Assembly (NCBI RefSeq): GCF_000763315.1
Contig: NZ_JPST01000013.1
Location: 62,001-126,000, forward strand
Origin: Thermoactinomyces daqus
GTDB lineage: Bacteria > Bacillota > Bacilli > Thermoactinomycetales > Thermoactinomycetaceae
DNA: 64,000 bases
Reading direction: 5' to 3'
This document shows, in pieces, positions 27,932 to 37,775 of the stretch; within the stretch, counting starts at the first letter, position 1; every line of letters starts with the position of its first letter. The position numbers and the translations under genes are program-made. The notes below the pieces were generated by a model. The model saw only the letters and a program-made list of their open reading frames with translations, had not been told where the DNA came from and made no database searches.

Positions 27932-30900
27932 AGATTCGACATTGAAGAAAATTTTGGTGATCGGTTCCGGGCCGATTGTAATCGGGCAGGCGGCCGAATT
28001 TGATTATGCGGGCACACAAGCCTGCCAGGCTCTGAAAGAGGAAGGACTTGAAGTGGTTCTGGTCAACAGCAACCCGGCCACGATCATGACCGACACCAAC
28101 ATGGCAGACCGCGTCTATATTGAACCGCTGACCGCCGAATTTATTACGCAGGTGATTCGCAAGGAACGCCCGGACGGACTGCTTCCCACCCTTGGCGGGC
28201 AAACGGGCTTAAACCTGGCGGTGGAACTGGCGAAACAAGGGGTTCTTGAACGGGAAGGAGTACGACTGCTGGGAACGGATCTCCATGCCATCACCTGTGC
28301 GGAGGACCGGGATTTGTTCCGTAAACTGATGAAGGAACTGGATGAACCGGTGCCGGAGAGCGCAATTGTTCACACGGTCGAGGAGGCGTCAGCGTTTGCC
28401 GATGAAGCCGGTTATCCGGTCATCGTGCGCCCTGCTTACACGCTGGGCGGTACGGGGGGCGGAATCGCCAGGGACAAAAATGAATTGCAAGAGATTGTTG
28501 AAAACGGGCTGCGCTACAGTCCGATCACCCAATGCCTGATCGAGAAGAGCATCGCCGGATATAAAGAGATTGAATATGAAGTGATGCGCGATGCCGCCGA
28601 TAACTGTATCGTCGTGTGCAACATGGAAAACTTCGACCCCGTGGGCGTTCACACCGGTGACAGCATAGTGTTTGCCCCGAGCCAAACCTTGTCCGATCGC
28701 GAGTATCATATGCTTCGCACCTCAGCGCTCAAAATCATACGGGCGCTCAACATTCAGGGCGGTTGCAACATCCAGTTTGCCCTCGACCCGCACAGTTTCC
28801 AATACTATGTGATTGAAGTGAATCCACGGGTGAGCCGTTCCAGCGCACTCGCTTCCAAAGCGACGGGGTATCCGATCGCCCGGATCGCGGCCAAAATCGC
28901 CGTCGGTTATACGCTGGATGAACTGAAAAATCCGGTAACGGGCCAAACGTATGCTTGCTTTGAGCCGACGCTCGATTATGTTGTCAGCAAAATTCCGCGC
29001 TGGCCCTTTGATAAATTTGTTTCCGCCAACCGCAAGCTGGGAACGCAGATGAAAGCGACCGGAGAAGTGATGGCCATCGGGCGCACTCTGGAAGAATCAC
29101 TTCTGAAAGCCGTGCGTTCGCTGGAAATAGGTCTGCATCATATACAGGTGCCGGACAGCGGGAAAATTCCTGACGAAAAGCTGAGAGAGCGTTTGGTGAC
29201 CGCGGATGATGAATGGCTTTTCCTCGTGGCCGAATGGTTCCGGCGCGGAGGAAGCCTGGAGGAAGCTCACGAGCTTTCCAAAATTGACCGCTTTTTCCTC
29301 CATAAAGTGAAGCGGATCATCGAGTTGGAAGAAACCTTGCAGCAAGCGGAGGAACTGACGCCGGAGCTGCTGCTTGCCGCCAAGAAAACGGGTTTCGCTG
29401 ACCGGACGATCGGTCAGTTGCGCGGGATGCCGGAAAATGAAGTGCGTCAGTTGCGCAAGCAATGGGGGATTCAGCCAGTCTATAAAGTGGTGGATACCTG
29501 TGCGGCCGAGTTTGAAGCGGAAACGCCCTACTACTATTCCAGTTATGAACAGGAAGATGAAGTGGTTTCCGCCGGCAAGAAAAGCGTCATCGTCCTCGGT
29601 TCCGGCCCGATCCGCATCGGACAGGGTGTGGAATTTGACTATGCCACCGTCCATGCCGTCTGGGCGATCCGCAATGCCGGGTATGAAGCGGTTATTATCA
29701 ATAATAACCCGGAAACAGTGTCCACCGATTTCAATACGTCTGACCGCCTTTACTTTGAACCGCTTTATAAAGAAGATGTGCTCAACATCATTGAAAAAGA
29801 GAAACCCTATGGAGTGGTCGTACAGTTCGGCGGACAAACAGCGCTCAATCTGGCGCGGGATCTGCGCGATGAGGGGATCAACATCCTGGGCACTTCCCTG
29901 GAAGAAATCGATCGTGCCGAAGACCGCAAGAAATTTGAACAGCTTTTGAGCAAAAACAATATCGCGCAACCGCCGGGATCGGCCGTCACCTCGGTCGAAG
30001 CTGCGGTGGAGACTGCCGCACACCTGGGCTATCCGGTGCTGGTGCGTCCCTCGTACGTACTGGGCGGACGGGCAATGGAAATTGTCTACAATGAATCGGA
30101 ACTGCGCAGTTACATGAAGCTGGCGGTCAAGGTAAATCCGGAGCATCCTGTCCTGATCGACCGCTATCTGCTCGGCAAGGAACTGGAAGTGGACGCCATC
30201 AGTGATGGCATCGATGTCCTGATTCCAGGCATCATGGAGCACATCGAGCGAGCCGGTGTCCATTCCGGGGATTCCATCGCCGTATACCCTCCGCAATCGA
30301 TTACGCAAGAACAGAGGGAACAGCTGGTCACCATCACGGCTCAGATTGCCAAAGCATTAAACATCAAAGGGCTGATCAATATCCAATTCGTCCTGTACAA
30401 AGGGGAGATCTATGTGCTGGAAGTAAATCCGCGCGCTTCCCGGACGGTACCTTTTTTGAGCAAAGTGACCTGCATCCCGATGGCACAAGTGGCCACCAAA
30501 ATCGCGTTGGGTCAATCGCTTAAAGAACAGGGATACAGCAGTGGCCTGTGGCAGGAGAGTCCGGAGGTGGCTGTCAAAGTGCCGGTTTTCTCCTTCGCCA
30601 AATTGCGCCGCGTCGATATCACGCTGGGCCCGGAAATGAAGTCCACAGGAGAAGTGATGGGGCGCGACCGCGATTATGCCCGGGCGGTCTACAAGGGGCT
30701 CCTGGCAGCGGGAATCGCCTTGCCGCGCTTTGGCACAGTCGTAGCCACGATCGGGGACAAAGAGAAGGAGGAAGCGATTCCGCTCATGCTCCGCTTCCAT
30801 CAATTGGGGTATAAAATCGTCTCCACCAGCGGTACGGCAGACATGCTGGAAAAAGCGGGATTGCCGGTCGAACGCGTGCACAAATTGAAAGAAGGCTCTC

Positions 30901-31151
30901 CGAACATTCTCGATCTGATTCGCAACGGAAAAGCGGACCTGGTGGTAAACACCTGGACGCGCGGGCGAACACCGGAGCGCGACGGGTTCCGCATTCGCCG
31001 TGAGGCGGTCGAACACGGCATCGCCTGTCTCACTTCTTTGGATACAGTGGATGCGCTCCTCACGACGCTGGAGTCAATCCATCTCAATGCAGAACCGATC
31101 GGTGCGCCGCAAGTACCCGGAAAAAAAGCGGCAGAGGCACTGATGGTTTAA
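27924..31151 (+). CDS. carB: Carbamoyl-phosphate synthase large subunit
   Basis: Makes carbamoyl phosphate from bicarbonate, ammonia and two ATP. The 1075-residue protein shows the internal duplication: [20 protein letters not shown] at the N terminus is repeated as [19 protein letters not shown] near residue 555. Each half carries an ATP-grasp domain ([12 protein letters not shown] and [14 protein letters not shown]), with an oligomerisation domain between and an MGS-like allosteric domain at about 935-1075. It overlaps carA by 8 nt. In Bacillus the name is pyrAB. Confidence 0.97.
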   Translation: MPKDSTLKKILVIGSGPIVIGQAAEFDYAGTQACQALKEEGLEVVLVNSNPATIMTDTNMADRVYIEPLTAEFITQVIRKERPDGLLPTLGGQTGLNLAVELAKQGVLEREGVRLLGTDLHAITCAEDRDLFRKLMKELDEPVPESAIVHTVEEASAFADEAGYPVIVRPAYTLGGTGGGIARDKNELQEIVENGLRYSPITQCLIEKSIAGYKEIEYEVMRDAADNCIVVCNMENFDPVGVHTGDSIVFAPSQTLSDREYHMLRTSALKIIRALNIQGGCNIQFALDPHSFQYYVIEVNPRVSRSSALASKATGYPIARIAAKIAVGYTLDELKNPVTGQTYACFEPTLDYVVSKIPRWPFDKFVSANRKLGTQMKATGEVMAIGRTLEESLLKAVRSLEIGLHHIQVPDSGKIPDEKLRERLVTADDEWLFLVAEWFRRGGSLEEAHELSKIDRFFLHKVKRIIELEETLQQAEELTPELLLAAKKTGFADRTIGQLRGMPENEVRQLRKQWGIQPVYKVVDTCAAEFEAETPYYYSSYEQEDEVVSAGKKSVIVLGSGPIRIGQGVEFDYATVHAVWAIRNAGYEAVIINNNPETVSTDFNTSDRLYFEPLYKEDVLNIIEKEKPYGVVVQFGGQTALNLARDLRDEGINILGTSLEEIDRAEDRKKFEQLLSKNNIAQPPGSAVTSVEAAVETAAHLGYPVLVRPSYVLGGRAMEIVYNESELRSYMKLAVKVNPEHPVLIDRYLLGKELEVDAISDGIDVLIPGIMEHIERAGVHSGDSIAVYPPQSITQEQREQLVTITAQIAKALNIKGLINIQFVLYKGEIYVLEVNPRASRTVPFLSKVTCIPMAQVATKIALGQSLKEQGYSSGLWQESPEVAVKVPVFSFAKLRRVDITLGPEMKSTGEVMGRDRDYARAVYKGLLAAGIALPRFGTVVATIGDKEKEEAIPLMLRFHQLGYKIVSTSGTADMLEKAGLPVERVHKLKEGSPNILDLIRNGKADLVVNTWTRGRTPERDGFRIRREAVEHGIACLTSLDTVDALLTTLESIHLNAEPIGAPQVPGKKAAEALMV

Positions 31152-31232
31152 ACCGATGGAGAAAAGAGGGTTGCGCCTGTGCGGACGACTGCGAACCCGC
31201 TTTTCATCTGAATTTTTCAAGGAGGGAGCAGC

Positions 31233-31952
31233 GTGCGGGCAGAAGAGCGGGTGATCATCGCACTGGATTATCCGGGTGCGAACGAAGCCGAACAATTGTT
31301 GCAAGCCTGGGCTTTTTCACAAAACAAACCGTTTATCAAAGTGGGTTATCAGCTTTTTTACGCTGTCGGGCCGGAATGGGTTGTGAAACGAAAACAGGAA
31401 GGATTTCCCGTCTTTCTCGATTTGAAATTGCATGATATCCCGAATACGGTTGCGAAAGGGATCGAATCTCTCAGCCGTTTCGGAGTTGATTTATTGACGA
31501 TTCATGCTTGCGGCGGGCGCGCCATGCTGGAAGCGGCGAAGGAGGCTTGTGAGAAAGCGGGGGCCGGAACCCGGTTGTTGGTGGTGACGCAACTGACCAG
31601 CACCGACCGGAAAATGTTGAATGAGGAACTGGGCATTCCGGGCAGCGTTGAATCGAGTGTGATCCGCTATGCCCAATTGGCTTACCGGGCAGGGGTTGAC
31701 GGTGTCATCTGTTCGGGGCGGGAAAGCGGAATGGTCAAACAGGCCACTTCGAATGATTTTCTCGCAGTAACCCCCGGAATCAGGCCTGCTCACGCTGAGG
31801 CTCAAGATCAAAAAAGAGTGTTGACTCCGGGTGAAGCGATTCAGTCGGGAGCCGATTATCTCGTCATCGGCCGTCCGATTACCCGGGCAACTGATCCGAT
31901 TGCCGCGTTTGAAGCGATAGTCAAAGAGATAAAAGAAGTGTTGGAGGAGTGA
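31233..31952 (+). CDS. pyrF: Orotidine 5'-phosphate decarboxylase
   Basis: Final step of UMP synthesis, decarboxylating OMP in a TIM barrel. The 239 residues include the catalytic Asp-Lys-Asp set in FLDLKLHDIPNTV, ALDYPG at strand 1, and the phosphate-binding ends TPGIRP and YLVIGRPIT. The start is GTG 31233 with AAGGAGGGA upstream. It follows carB after 81 nt; in Bacillus subtilis pyrK and pyrD occupy this place. Confidence 0.95.
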   Translation: MRAEERVIIALDYPGANEAEQLLQAWAFSQNKPFIKVGYQLFYAVGPEWVVKRKQEGFPVFLDLKLHDIPNTVAKGIESLSRFGVDLLTIHACGGRAMLEAAKEACEKAGAGTRLLVVTQLTSTDRKMLNEELGIPGSVESSVIRYAQLAYRAGVDGVICSGRESGMVKQATSNDFLAVTPGIRPAHAEAQDQKRVLTPGEAIQSGADYLVIGRPITRATDPIAAFEAIVKEIKEVLEE

Positions 31953-31957
31953 TAGAG

Positions 31958-32530
31958 ATGGCATGTCTGGTGGAAGAAGCGATTGAACGGACAGGGGTTT
32001 TAAAGGAAGGGCACTTTCTGTTGTCATCCGGGCGCCACAGCGGGAAATATATGCAATGCGCCGCCCTGCTTCAGTATCCGCAGGATGCCGGGAAGGCCGG
32101 AGAAGCGATTGCCTCTCTGTTCAAGGGAGAGAAGATCGATGTCGTGGTCGGGCCGGCGCTCGGGGGCGTGATCATCGCCCATGAAGTGGCAAGGGCTTTG
32201 AACGTTCGCTGTCTGTTTGCCGAACGGAAAGACGGGAAAATGGAGCTGCGGCGCGGTTTTGCCATTCAGCCGGGTGAAAGGGTGTTGGTGGTGGAAGATG
32301 TCGTGACCACCGGCGGCTCGGTCAAGGAAGTGATTGAGTTGCTGCTTCCCCTTGGTGCCGTGATCGCAGGAGTGGGCGCCATCGTTGATCGCACCGGAGG
32401 GAAAAATCCCTTTGCTTACCCGTTCCGCGCGCTGACGAAGATTCACATTGAAAGCTATGAACCGGAAAACTGCCCTCTTTGTCAGCAAGGGTTGCCTGTG
32501 CACAAGCCGGGCAGCCGCACTGCGAAATGA
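31958..32530 (+). CDS. pyrE: Orotate phosphoribosyltransferase
   Basis: Joins orotate and PRPP to give OMP, the substrate of PyrF. The 190-residue protein has SSGRHSGKYMQCA near the N terminus, the FAERKDGKMELRRGF loop and the PRPP motif VLVVEDVVTTGGSVKEV near residue 120. ATG 31958 is 8 nt after TTGGAGGAG; the in-frame GTG at 31949 lies inside that site. It closes the operon. Confidence 0.95.
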   Translation: MACLVEEAIERTGVLKEGHFLLSSGRHSGKYMQCAALLQYPQDAGKAGEAIASLFKGEKIDVVVGPALGGVIIAHEVARALNVRCLFAERKDGKMELRRGFAIQPGERVLVVEDVVTTGGSVKEVIELLLPLGAVIAGVGAIVDRTGGKNPFAYPFRALTKIHIESYEPENCPLCQQGLPVHKPGSRTAK

Positions 32531-32546
32531 GGAAGGGAGTCAGGGG

Positions 32547-32583
32547 ACAGCCAGGATCGAAATACGGTCCCGGCTGTTTTTAT
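32547..32583 (+). terminator. Probable terminator after pyrE
   Basis: ACAGCC (32547-32552) pairs with GGCTGT (32572-32577), with a partly paired interior, followed by TTTTATTT. The T run overlaps the end of the convergent yugN-like gene. Confidence 0.5.
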
Positions 32584-33026
32584 TTGGGAGATGATGATTC
32601 CAAAAGGTGCGTTTCGATTTTGTTCTCGATTTTGGCGACAATCTGCCTGGCTCTGGAACTCCATTCCTCCCCGATTTTCGCGTCGTCTGTGGGCAAAGGT
32701 TCGCTGAACTGGTTAACGAGAGAACTGACAACTCCAATATCAGCAGACGGGTCGTTTTTGGTACGAAATTCATGCTTGATGACGAACGGTTTGCCCAGCC
32801 GAACGATGGCATCCTTTTCCTGCATTTCGCCTTTTACAACATATACGGGAATGCGCAAATAGTAGCGGTAACCCTGTTCATTTTCCCAATCAAGAGGATG
32901 GTCGAAATAACCGTGCTCGTAGGTCCAACCGCCTCCCAGAACGAACCCTTCCGGATAAAGCAAATCGGTCATCGTCCCGAAGCTGGTCTGAAATCCTTCA
33001 ATTTTGCTTGAATCAATCGTGAGCAT
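32580..33026 (-). CDS. YugN-like family protein
   Basis: A 148-residue soluble protein recalling Bacillus YugN, most clearly in YPEGFVLGGGWTYEHGYFDHPLD and YRYYLRIPVYVV (residues about 22-65). The family function is unknown. ATG 33026 follows GGAGTCAA on the minus strand, so the longer frame to 33050 is not used. It lies 36 nt downstream of splB on the same strand and may be cotranscribed with it. Confidence 0.72.
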   Translation of the reverse strand: MLTIDSSKIEGFQTSFGTMTDLLYPEGFVLGGGWTYEHGYFDHPLDWENEQGYRYYLRIPVYVVKGEMQEKDAIVRLGKPFVIKHEFRTKNDPSADIGVVSSLVNQFSEPLPTDDAKIGEEWSSRARQIVAKIENKIETHLLESSSPK

Positions 33027-33062
33027 AATGTTGACTCCTTTGCAAGACAAAAACGGATTTAC

Positions 33063-34082
33063 TCAGGTGAAATATTCCACGCAAGCATTTGGAAAATACC
33101 GTGCGATTTGTTCCCTCATGTGCTCTTCCAATTCTTTCATCTGCGTTTCCTGGTAAACATACTTCACTCTGCCATAGCGTCCCCATTTCTTTTTTCTTTT
33201 TTCTTCCTCCATCTCCAGTTTGGATTTGGGATACCGCTGTAAGATTATTTTCTTTGCGGTTTGTGTAAACCGGTGGGAAATCAGTTCAAATGTGAGCCCG
33301 TTTGTTTCGGGAAGTTCCTGGCTCAGCCTTTTTAACAATTGCGTGTATCCTTCTTTCCATCCGTCATAAAGAATCAATGGGGCGATGATAAATCCGAGCG
33401 GATAACCGGCCCGTGCCACTTTTCCGGCAGCTTCCACCCGTTCGTCAAAGGAAGCGGTGGCCGGCTCGAATTGGCGAATGACATAATCGGCATTGACGCT
33501 GAACCGAAACCGGGTATGCCCGTTGTGGGTTGCATCCAGCAAACTGTCCACGTTTGCGAATTTGGTGACAAAACGGAGCCTTCCCAGTTCCTGTTTTCCC
33601 ATAAACTCAATCGTTTTTTTCAGCGATCCGGTTAGATGTTCAATCCCGACCGGGTCAGAGGTACATGCTGCTTCAAACCGTGTAATTTCAGGGGATCGTT
33701 CCTGTATATATTTGGCTGCCGCCTCGAAAATTTCTTCCAGATTAACGTAAACCCGGATATAGGGACGATTCCCCAGCGTTGTTTGCAGATAACAGTAGTG
33801 ACAATGCCCCATACAACCGGTAGCCAATGGGATGGCATATTCCGCAGATGGCTTGGATGGTTCGAACTTCAGTGTTTTGCGCACCCCGACAACCAGCGTT
33901 TTTTTCGCGATCCGATACTTCTCCAGGTCATTTTTTCCGGGCAAGTTGGTAATGCGGTTGTGCGAAGTAGTCATCCGTACCGGAATATTTGAGTTTTTGA
34001 AACGGTTATACAGTTCTTGTCCCAATGGATACTCAAGCGCCTGGGGTTCAAAATAAATCAAATCGGGCTGAAATAATTTCAT
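33063..34082 (-). CDS. splB: Spore photoproduct lyase (radical SAM)
   Basis: Radical-SAM enzyme that reverses the UV-induced spore photoproduct in DNA during germination. The 339-residue protein has the cluster motif C90-x3-C94-x2-C97 (TGCMGHCHYCYLQ), aligning with C91/C95/C98 of Bacillus SplB. C140 (RFEAACTSDP) matches the hydrogen-donor cysteine C141. ATG 34082 is chosen because it aligns with known N termini and has AGGTGG upstream; the frame runs open to 34307. The ribosome-binding site lies in the arm of a hairpin. Confidence 0.93.
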   Translation of the reverse strand: MKLFQPDLIYFEPQALEYPLGQELYNRFKNSNIPVRMTTSHNRITNLPGKNDLEKYRIAKKTLVVGVRKTLKFEPSKPSAEYAIPLATGCMGHCHYCYLQTTLGNRPYIRVYVNLEEIFEAAAKYIQERSPEITRFEAACTSDPVGIEHLTGSLKKTIEFMGKQELGRLRFVTKFANVDSLLDATHNGHTRFRFSVNADYVIRQFEPATASFDERVEAAGKVARAGYPLGFIIAPLILYDGWKEGYTQLLKRLSQELPETNGLTFELISHRFTQTAKKIILQRYPKSKLEMEEEKRKKKWGRYGRVKYVYQETQMKELEEHMREQIARYFPNACVEYFT

Positions 34083-34090
34083 GTCATCCA

Positions 34091-34117
34091 CCTCGACTTT
34101 AGTTTTTCCAGTCGAGG
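34091..34117 (-). promoter_or_regulatory. Hairpin covering the splB ribosome-binding site
   Basis: CCTCGACT (34091-34098) and AGTCGAGG (34110-34117) form a perfect 8-bp stem with an 11-nt loop. Read on the minus strand, the arm nearest splB supplies the GAGG of its Shine-Dalgarno GAGGTGG, 9 nt before the ATG. No T run follows on either side, arguing against a terminator. Confidence 0.65.
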
Positions 34118-34267
34118 CGCTTCCTATGTTCAGAAGGGAAAGGGGACCGTGACGGAGGAAAGGGTGGTTTTGGGCATTTTTATGTTGAAAAGAAAATTGC
34201 TTGTATAGATTTTCCAATCTCATGGGTAAACTGGATTTTAGGATCAGAAGCGAAGGAGTGCAAATGA

Positions 34268-35632
34268 TTGGATCAAGTTGTCTTGGCACGGGCTTTTTTC
34301 GGAACATCGCTCGCTTTTCATATTATTTATGCGACTTTGGGCATCGGGCTCTCTTTCATGGTATTTTTGAGTGAGCTTCTGCACAACTGGAGAAAAGACA
34401 GGGATTATGCACTGATGGCCAAACGCTGGACAAAGTCGATGGGGATTTTGCTTGGAGTGGCCATTCCCAGCGGAACGATCGTGGCCATACAGTTGTCTTT
34501 GTTATGGCCGGGTTTTATGAAAATCGTCGGTCAAGTCATATCGGTTCCGTTTGAGATTGAAATCTTTGCCTTTTTCCTCGAAGCATTAGCTTTATCCATC
34601 TATGTTTATGCCGCTGACCGCCTTTCTCCTTATATGCGTGTCATTGCCGTCTTTTTGGTGGCTGTGGGTGCGACGGCATCAGCTGTTCTCATCACATCCG
34701 CCAACACGTGGATGAATACCCCGGCAGGTTTTGACATGAAACCGGATGGAACGATTTATCATGTAAATCCGTGGAAGGCTTTCTTTAACCCCAGCTTTGT
34801 GGACACAGCCTATCATGTGGTGATCAGCGCTTTGATGACAGGGGCTTTTGCCGTGGTATCGGCCGCCGCTTACCGTCTGTTGAAAAGCGGCCGCGAAGAA
34901 GAAGCCATCCATCGCAAAGCTCTCATTTTGGGATTGGTAACAGCGTTTATCACTTCGTTCTTCACCATTTTTACCGGCCATGACTCCGCCCAAAACCTGC
35001 ATCGGTATACACCGGAAAAACTGGCGGCGGCAGAGGGCCTGTTTGAAACGACAAAGTATGCCCCGATTGTCATCGGCGGTTTTGTCGATCAAAAGGAACA
35101 AACGGTTAAATACGGGATTGAAATTCCGTATTTTCTCAGCTTCCTCGCCGGAAACCGTTTTGATACGGAAGTGAAAGGCTTGAACGAATTTCCACGGGAT
35201 ACATGGCCGCCTGCTTATGTCCATACTTTGTTCAACGTGATGGTTGGAATCGGGATTCTGTTGTTTGTGGTCACAGCGTACAGCCTTTATTACTGGTGGA
35301 AAAAGGCTCGGGCCGGAAAGCCGTTTCCGCGCTGGTTATTGTGGGGATTGGCTTACAGCGGTCCGGTTTCCATGCTGGGAATTGAAGTGGGCTGGATCTT
35401 CAGTTGCAGCGGACGGCAGCCGTGGACGATTTACGGGTTTCAACGAACGACCGAAGCGGCGACCAAGGCGGGAAACCTGGGGGGTTTGTACATCCTGTTT
35501 TCCCTGGTTTATCTCATGTTAAGCGTGATGGTGGCAGTGGTGTTGATTTCCTATTTTAAGCGCAATCCGCTCAGAAAAGATCTGGATCTACTTAAACATG
35601 TAGGAGTGAAACCACATGGTTCAACCCATTGA
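34268..35632 (+). CDS. cydA: Cytochrome bd-type quinol oxidase subunit I
   Basis: Heme-bearing subunit of cytochrome bd oxidase, reducing oxygen with quinol without proton pumping. The 454-residue protein has about nine membrane segments. Visible are H18 (LAFHIIYATLG, heme b595/d region), FEIEIFAFFLEALAL with the conserved glutamates, and GRQPWTIYGFQRT. The Q-loop is short (KYGIEIPYFLSFLAG), as in the cyanide-insensitive/YthA-type oxidases of Bacillota. The start is TTG 34268 after AAGGAG. It overlaps cydB by 17 nt and diverges from splB. Confidence 0.92.
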   Translation: MDQVVLARAFFGTSLAFHIIYATLGIGLSFMVFLSELLHNWRKDRDYALMAKRWTKSMGILLGVAIPSGTIVAIQLSLLWPGFMKIVGQVISVPFEIEIFAFFLEALALSIYVYAADRLSPYMRVIAVFLVAVGATASAVLITSANTWMNTPAGFDMKPDGTIYHVNPWKAFFNPSFVDTAYHVVISALMTGAFAVVSAAAYRLLKSGREEEAIHRKALILGLVTAFITSFFTIFTGHDSAQNLHRYTPEKLAAAEGLFETTKYAPIVIGGFVDQKEQTVKYGIEIPYFLSFLAGNRFDTEVKGLNEFPRDTWPPAYVHTLFNVMVGIGILLFVVTAYSLYYWWKKARAGKPFPRWLLWGLAYSGPVSMLGIEVGWIFSCSGRQPWTIYGFQRTTEAATKAGNLGGLYILFSLVYLMLSVMVAVVLISYFKRNPLRKDLDLLKHVGVKPHGSTH

Positions 35633-36632
35633 ACCCTCAATTGCAATCTTGCTGGTATGGTTGCTGTTGTATATTTACAGTATCGCCGGATCGGTTGATT
35701 TTGGGGCCAGCTTTTGGGCGATGGTTTACGCGGATAAAAATACACGGGCCGGGCGGATTGCCAATCGTTTTTTGTCACCCACCTGGGAAGTGACCAACAC
35801 CGTTCTCGTGTTGCTGGTTGTCGCCTTCGTCGGCTTTTTTCCCAAAGCGGCGTATATTCTCGGTACGGTGTTGCTGGTTCCGGTCAGCATCATTTTGCTC
35901 CTCATCGCCATTCGCAGCGCGTTTATGGTTTTTGCCTATTCGGTGGAGGGGTATCAAAAAGCGCTGCGCATTATTTCCGGATTGACGGGGCTTTTTGTCC
36001 CGGCACTTCTGATCAGCGCCCTTCCCGTGACTGAAGGAGGTTTTGTCAGGAGATTGGCGGACAGGGAAATCCTGCTGTTCGATAAATGGCTGTCCAGTCC
36101 TTCTGTCTATTTATACATGTTGTTCGGTCTGACATCGGAGTTATTTTTGTCCTCTCTGTTTTTGGCCGATTATTCCCGGGAATCGTCGGACGATGAGGCT
36201 TACCGCCTCTACCGGAAAATCGCGTTGATCTTCGGTCCGGTCACCATCCTTGTGGCAGTGCTGACTCTTTATTTTTCCAAGCCGGAAGCGCAGTGGCTAT
36301 TATTGGGTTTAAGCAGGCAAAAAGAGTGGTTTGCCCTTTCGATCATCGCCTTTTTGATCGCTTATGTTTCCTTGTGGTGGAAGGATGGCAGGCCAAGGGT
36401 GGCAGTGGTGTTTGTGGCCATCCAATATGCATTGGCCACCTTCGCTTACGGCGTCGCACATCTTCCGTATATCGTTTACCCGTTCATGACCGTCAATGAA
36501 GCGTTTACCAATATTGACACGTTTTATTCGCTGTTGAAAGTCTTTGCAGTCGGTCTCGCTCTCCTGTTGCCCGGATTCCTTGTTTTTTGGAGATTTTTTC
36601 TGAAGGATAAGCGGTATTTGCAAAAAAGTTGA
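35616..36632 (+). CDS. cydB: Cytochrome bd-type quinol oxidase subunit II
   Basis: Heme-free partner of CydA, 338 residues with about eight membrane segments (EPSIAILLVWLLLYIYSIAG at the N terminus, then DFGASFWAMV). SPTWEVTNTVLVLLVVAF matches the conserved region of the CydB/YthB family. It starts inside the cydA 3' end, giving translational coupling. No cydCD maturation genes follow in the window. Confidence 0.9.
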   Translation: MVQPIEPSIAILLVWLLLYIYSIAGSVDFGASFWAMVYADKNTRAGRIANRFLSPTWEVTNTVLVLLVVAFVGFFPKAAYILGTVLLVPVSIILLLIAIRSAFMVFAYSVEGYQKALRIISGLTGLFVPALLISALPVTEGGFVRRLADREILLFDKWLSSPSVYLYMLFGLTSELFLSSLFLADYSRESSDDEAYRLYRKIALIFGPVTILVAVLTLYFSKPEAQWLLLGLSRQKEWFALSIIAFLIAYVSLWWKDGRPRVAVVFVAIQYALATFAYGVAHLPYIVYPFMTVNEAFTNIDTFYSLLKVFAVGLALLLPGFLVFWRFFLKDKRYLQKS

Positions 36633-36773
36633 ATCCCGCCGTTTCGCTTTCGTCAGTGAACAGGGGTTGTGTGAAAGCCGTATGCTCCCATGGAAAAAAA
36701 CATATTCTAAGGGTGTCAGATGGCCATACATTGGCCCCTGGCTGATTTTGATGAATGAGGGGGATTTTGTTTG

Positions 36774-36995
36774 ATGGGAATGAAGGATATTACAGAGAAA
36801 GTGTCAGCGAAGTTTGAAGGAGGCAGATTGGTTTTTTACCACAACCATGAGCCCATCGGATCAATGGATCTCGGAACCAAAGAGATTCAAATGAATGATG
36901 GTTATGATATGAAAAATAATCTCATTCTGGCCAGTGAAAAAAATACCAAACTGAAGGATCACTATACGGAAAATTGCGATGCCGGATGGTGCTGA
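36774..36995 (+). CDS. Small protein, possible DUF2553 (YusG-like) family
   Basis: A 73-residue protein (KDITEKVSAKFEGGRLVFYH, then EPIGSMDLGTKEIQM) ending in ENCDAGWC, with two C-terminal cysteines. The layout recalls Bacillus YusG (DUF2553), whose function is unknown; this is recollection, not a search. ATG 36774 has GAGGGGG upstream; TTG 36771 and ATG 36780 are alternatives. It appears to be a single-gene unit downstream of cydB. Confidence 0.55.
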   Translation: MGMKDITEKVSAKFEGGRLVFYHNHEPIGSMDLGTKEIQMNDGYDMKNNLILASEKNTKLKDHYTENCDAGWC

Positions 36996-37073
36996 GCCGC
37001 ATCGCTTATTTTTTGGAAAAAGAAGAGCCCGGGTTCAAACCGGGACCATCATGAGGACAGATAAGATCAGGCT

Positions 37074-37574
37074 TTAATTTTCCCGTTTAAACAGGGTTTT
37101 TTTAATTTCTCTTATCTGTTCAATATGCCTTTTCTCATGAGCGGCCGCCACCTCGATCCATTGGGACAGGGGAAGAAGGCCCAAAGGGGGGTAGACGGCG
37201 GCTTTGTGCGTCAGCACATGAGGGTCCAGCTGTTCGTATGCCTCCCGTAGTTGCTCCCGCGATTTGCCCAGTTTTTTTTTCAGGGAATCGAGTGTTTGAA
37301 ATTCTTCTTTTGGTTCCAGGTGGGATAAGAAGACCTTCACTTTTTTGGTCCGATCCAATAACGGATCAAGCGGCTTTGTGGGGAAAGGGGTTTCGCTTTC
37401 TTCAAATAATCCGTGCTTTAACTGGGATGCGATCGCCCGTTCCACCAGATGGATGTGTTCGATTACCTGCGCGATGGACCATCCATCCTCAAACGGTTTG
37501 CGGTTCGCATCCTCATCACTGATCAAATCGATCTCGTTCAACAATTCGTTTCGTACTTCGTCCAACCCCAACAT
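37074..37574 (-). CDS. DinB-superfamily protein
   Basis: The 166-residue protein has the DinB/YfiT four-helix-bundle pattern. Candidate metal histidines lie in WSIAQVIEHIHLVERAI (residues about 30-46) and in AAAHEKRHIEQIREI near the C terminus. Members are thiol-S-transferase-like or of unknown function; the substrate is not predictable. ATG 37574 follows AGGAGGAAACGTC on the minus strand. Confidence 0.75.
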   Translation of the reverse strand: MLGLDEVRNELLNEIDLISDEDANRKPFEDGWSIAQVIEHIHLVERAIASQLKHGLFEESETPFPTKPLDPLLDRTKKVKVFLSHLEPKEEFQTLDSLKKKLGKSREQLREAYEQLDPHVLTHKAAVYPPLGLLPLSQWIEVAAAHEKRHIEQIREIKKTLFKREN

Positions 37575-37725
37575 GACGTTTCCTCCTCTCTTGACATTTA
37601 TAATTCGGCGACATGGAACTTCATTCCTGCTTAACCTCTTGTTAGCAAAAGAAAACAAAATGATTTTAATATAAAACATTTTAAATACAATAGACAACGG
37701 TCGTGATGATCTTTTTTCGGGCAGC

Positions 37726-37759
37726 AAAAAGCCCCCGCTTCGGGCTGGAAGCAGGGGGC
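37726..37759 (-). terminator. Terminator after rqcH
   Basis: On the minus strand GCCCCCTGCTTC pairs with GAAGCGGGGGC around a 6-nt loop (plus-strand arms 37731-37741 and 37748-37759), followed by TTTTT. It separates rqcH from the DinB-like gene, which would need its own promoter in the gap. Confidence 0.88.
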
Positions 37760-37775
37760 AGAGGGAAGGGGATTT

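Noticed and set aside
29097-30308. 403-codon minus-strand frame
   Set aside because: Antisense shadow inside carB.
34118-34260. SigG promoter for splB (CTATA then CATAAAA on the minus strand)
   Set aside because: One box mismatches a key position and the spacing is about 19 nt, so it is too weak to list as a feature.
37030-37050. CCCGG/CCGGG hairpin near the end of the DinB-like gene
   Set aside because: Only 5 bp with a poor T run; could be a weak terminator, but not supportable.
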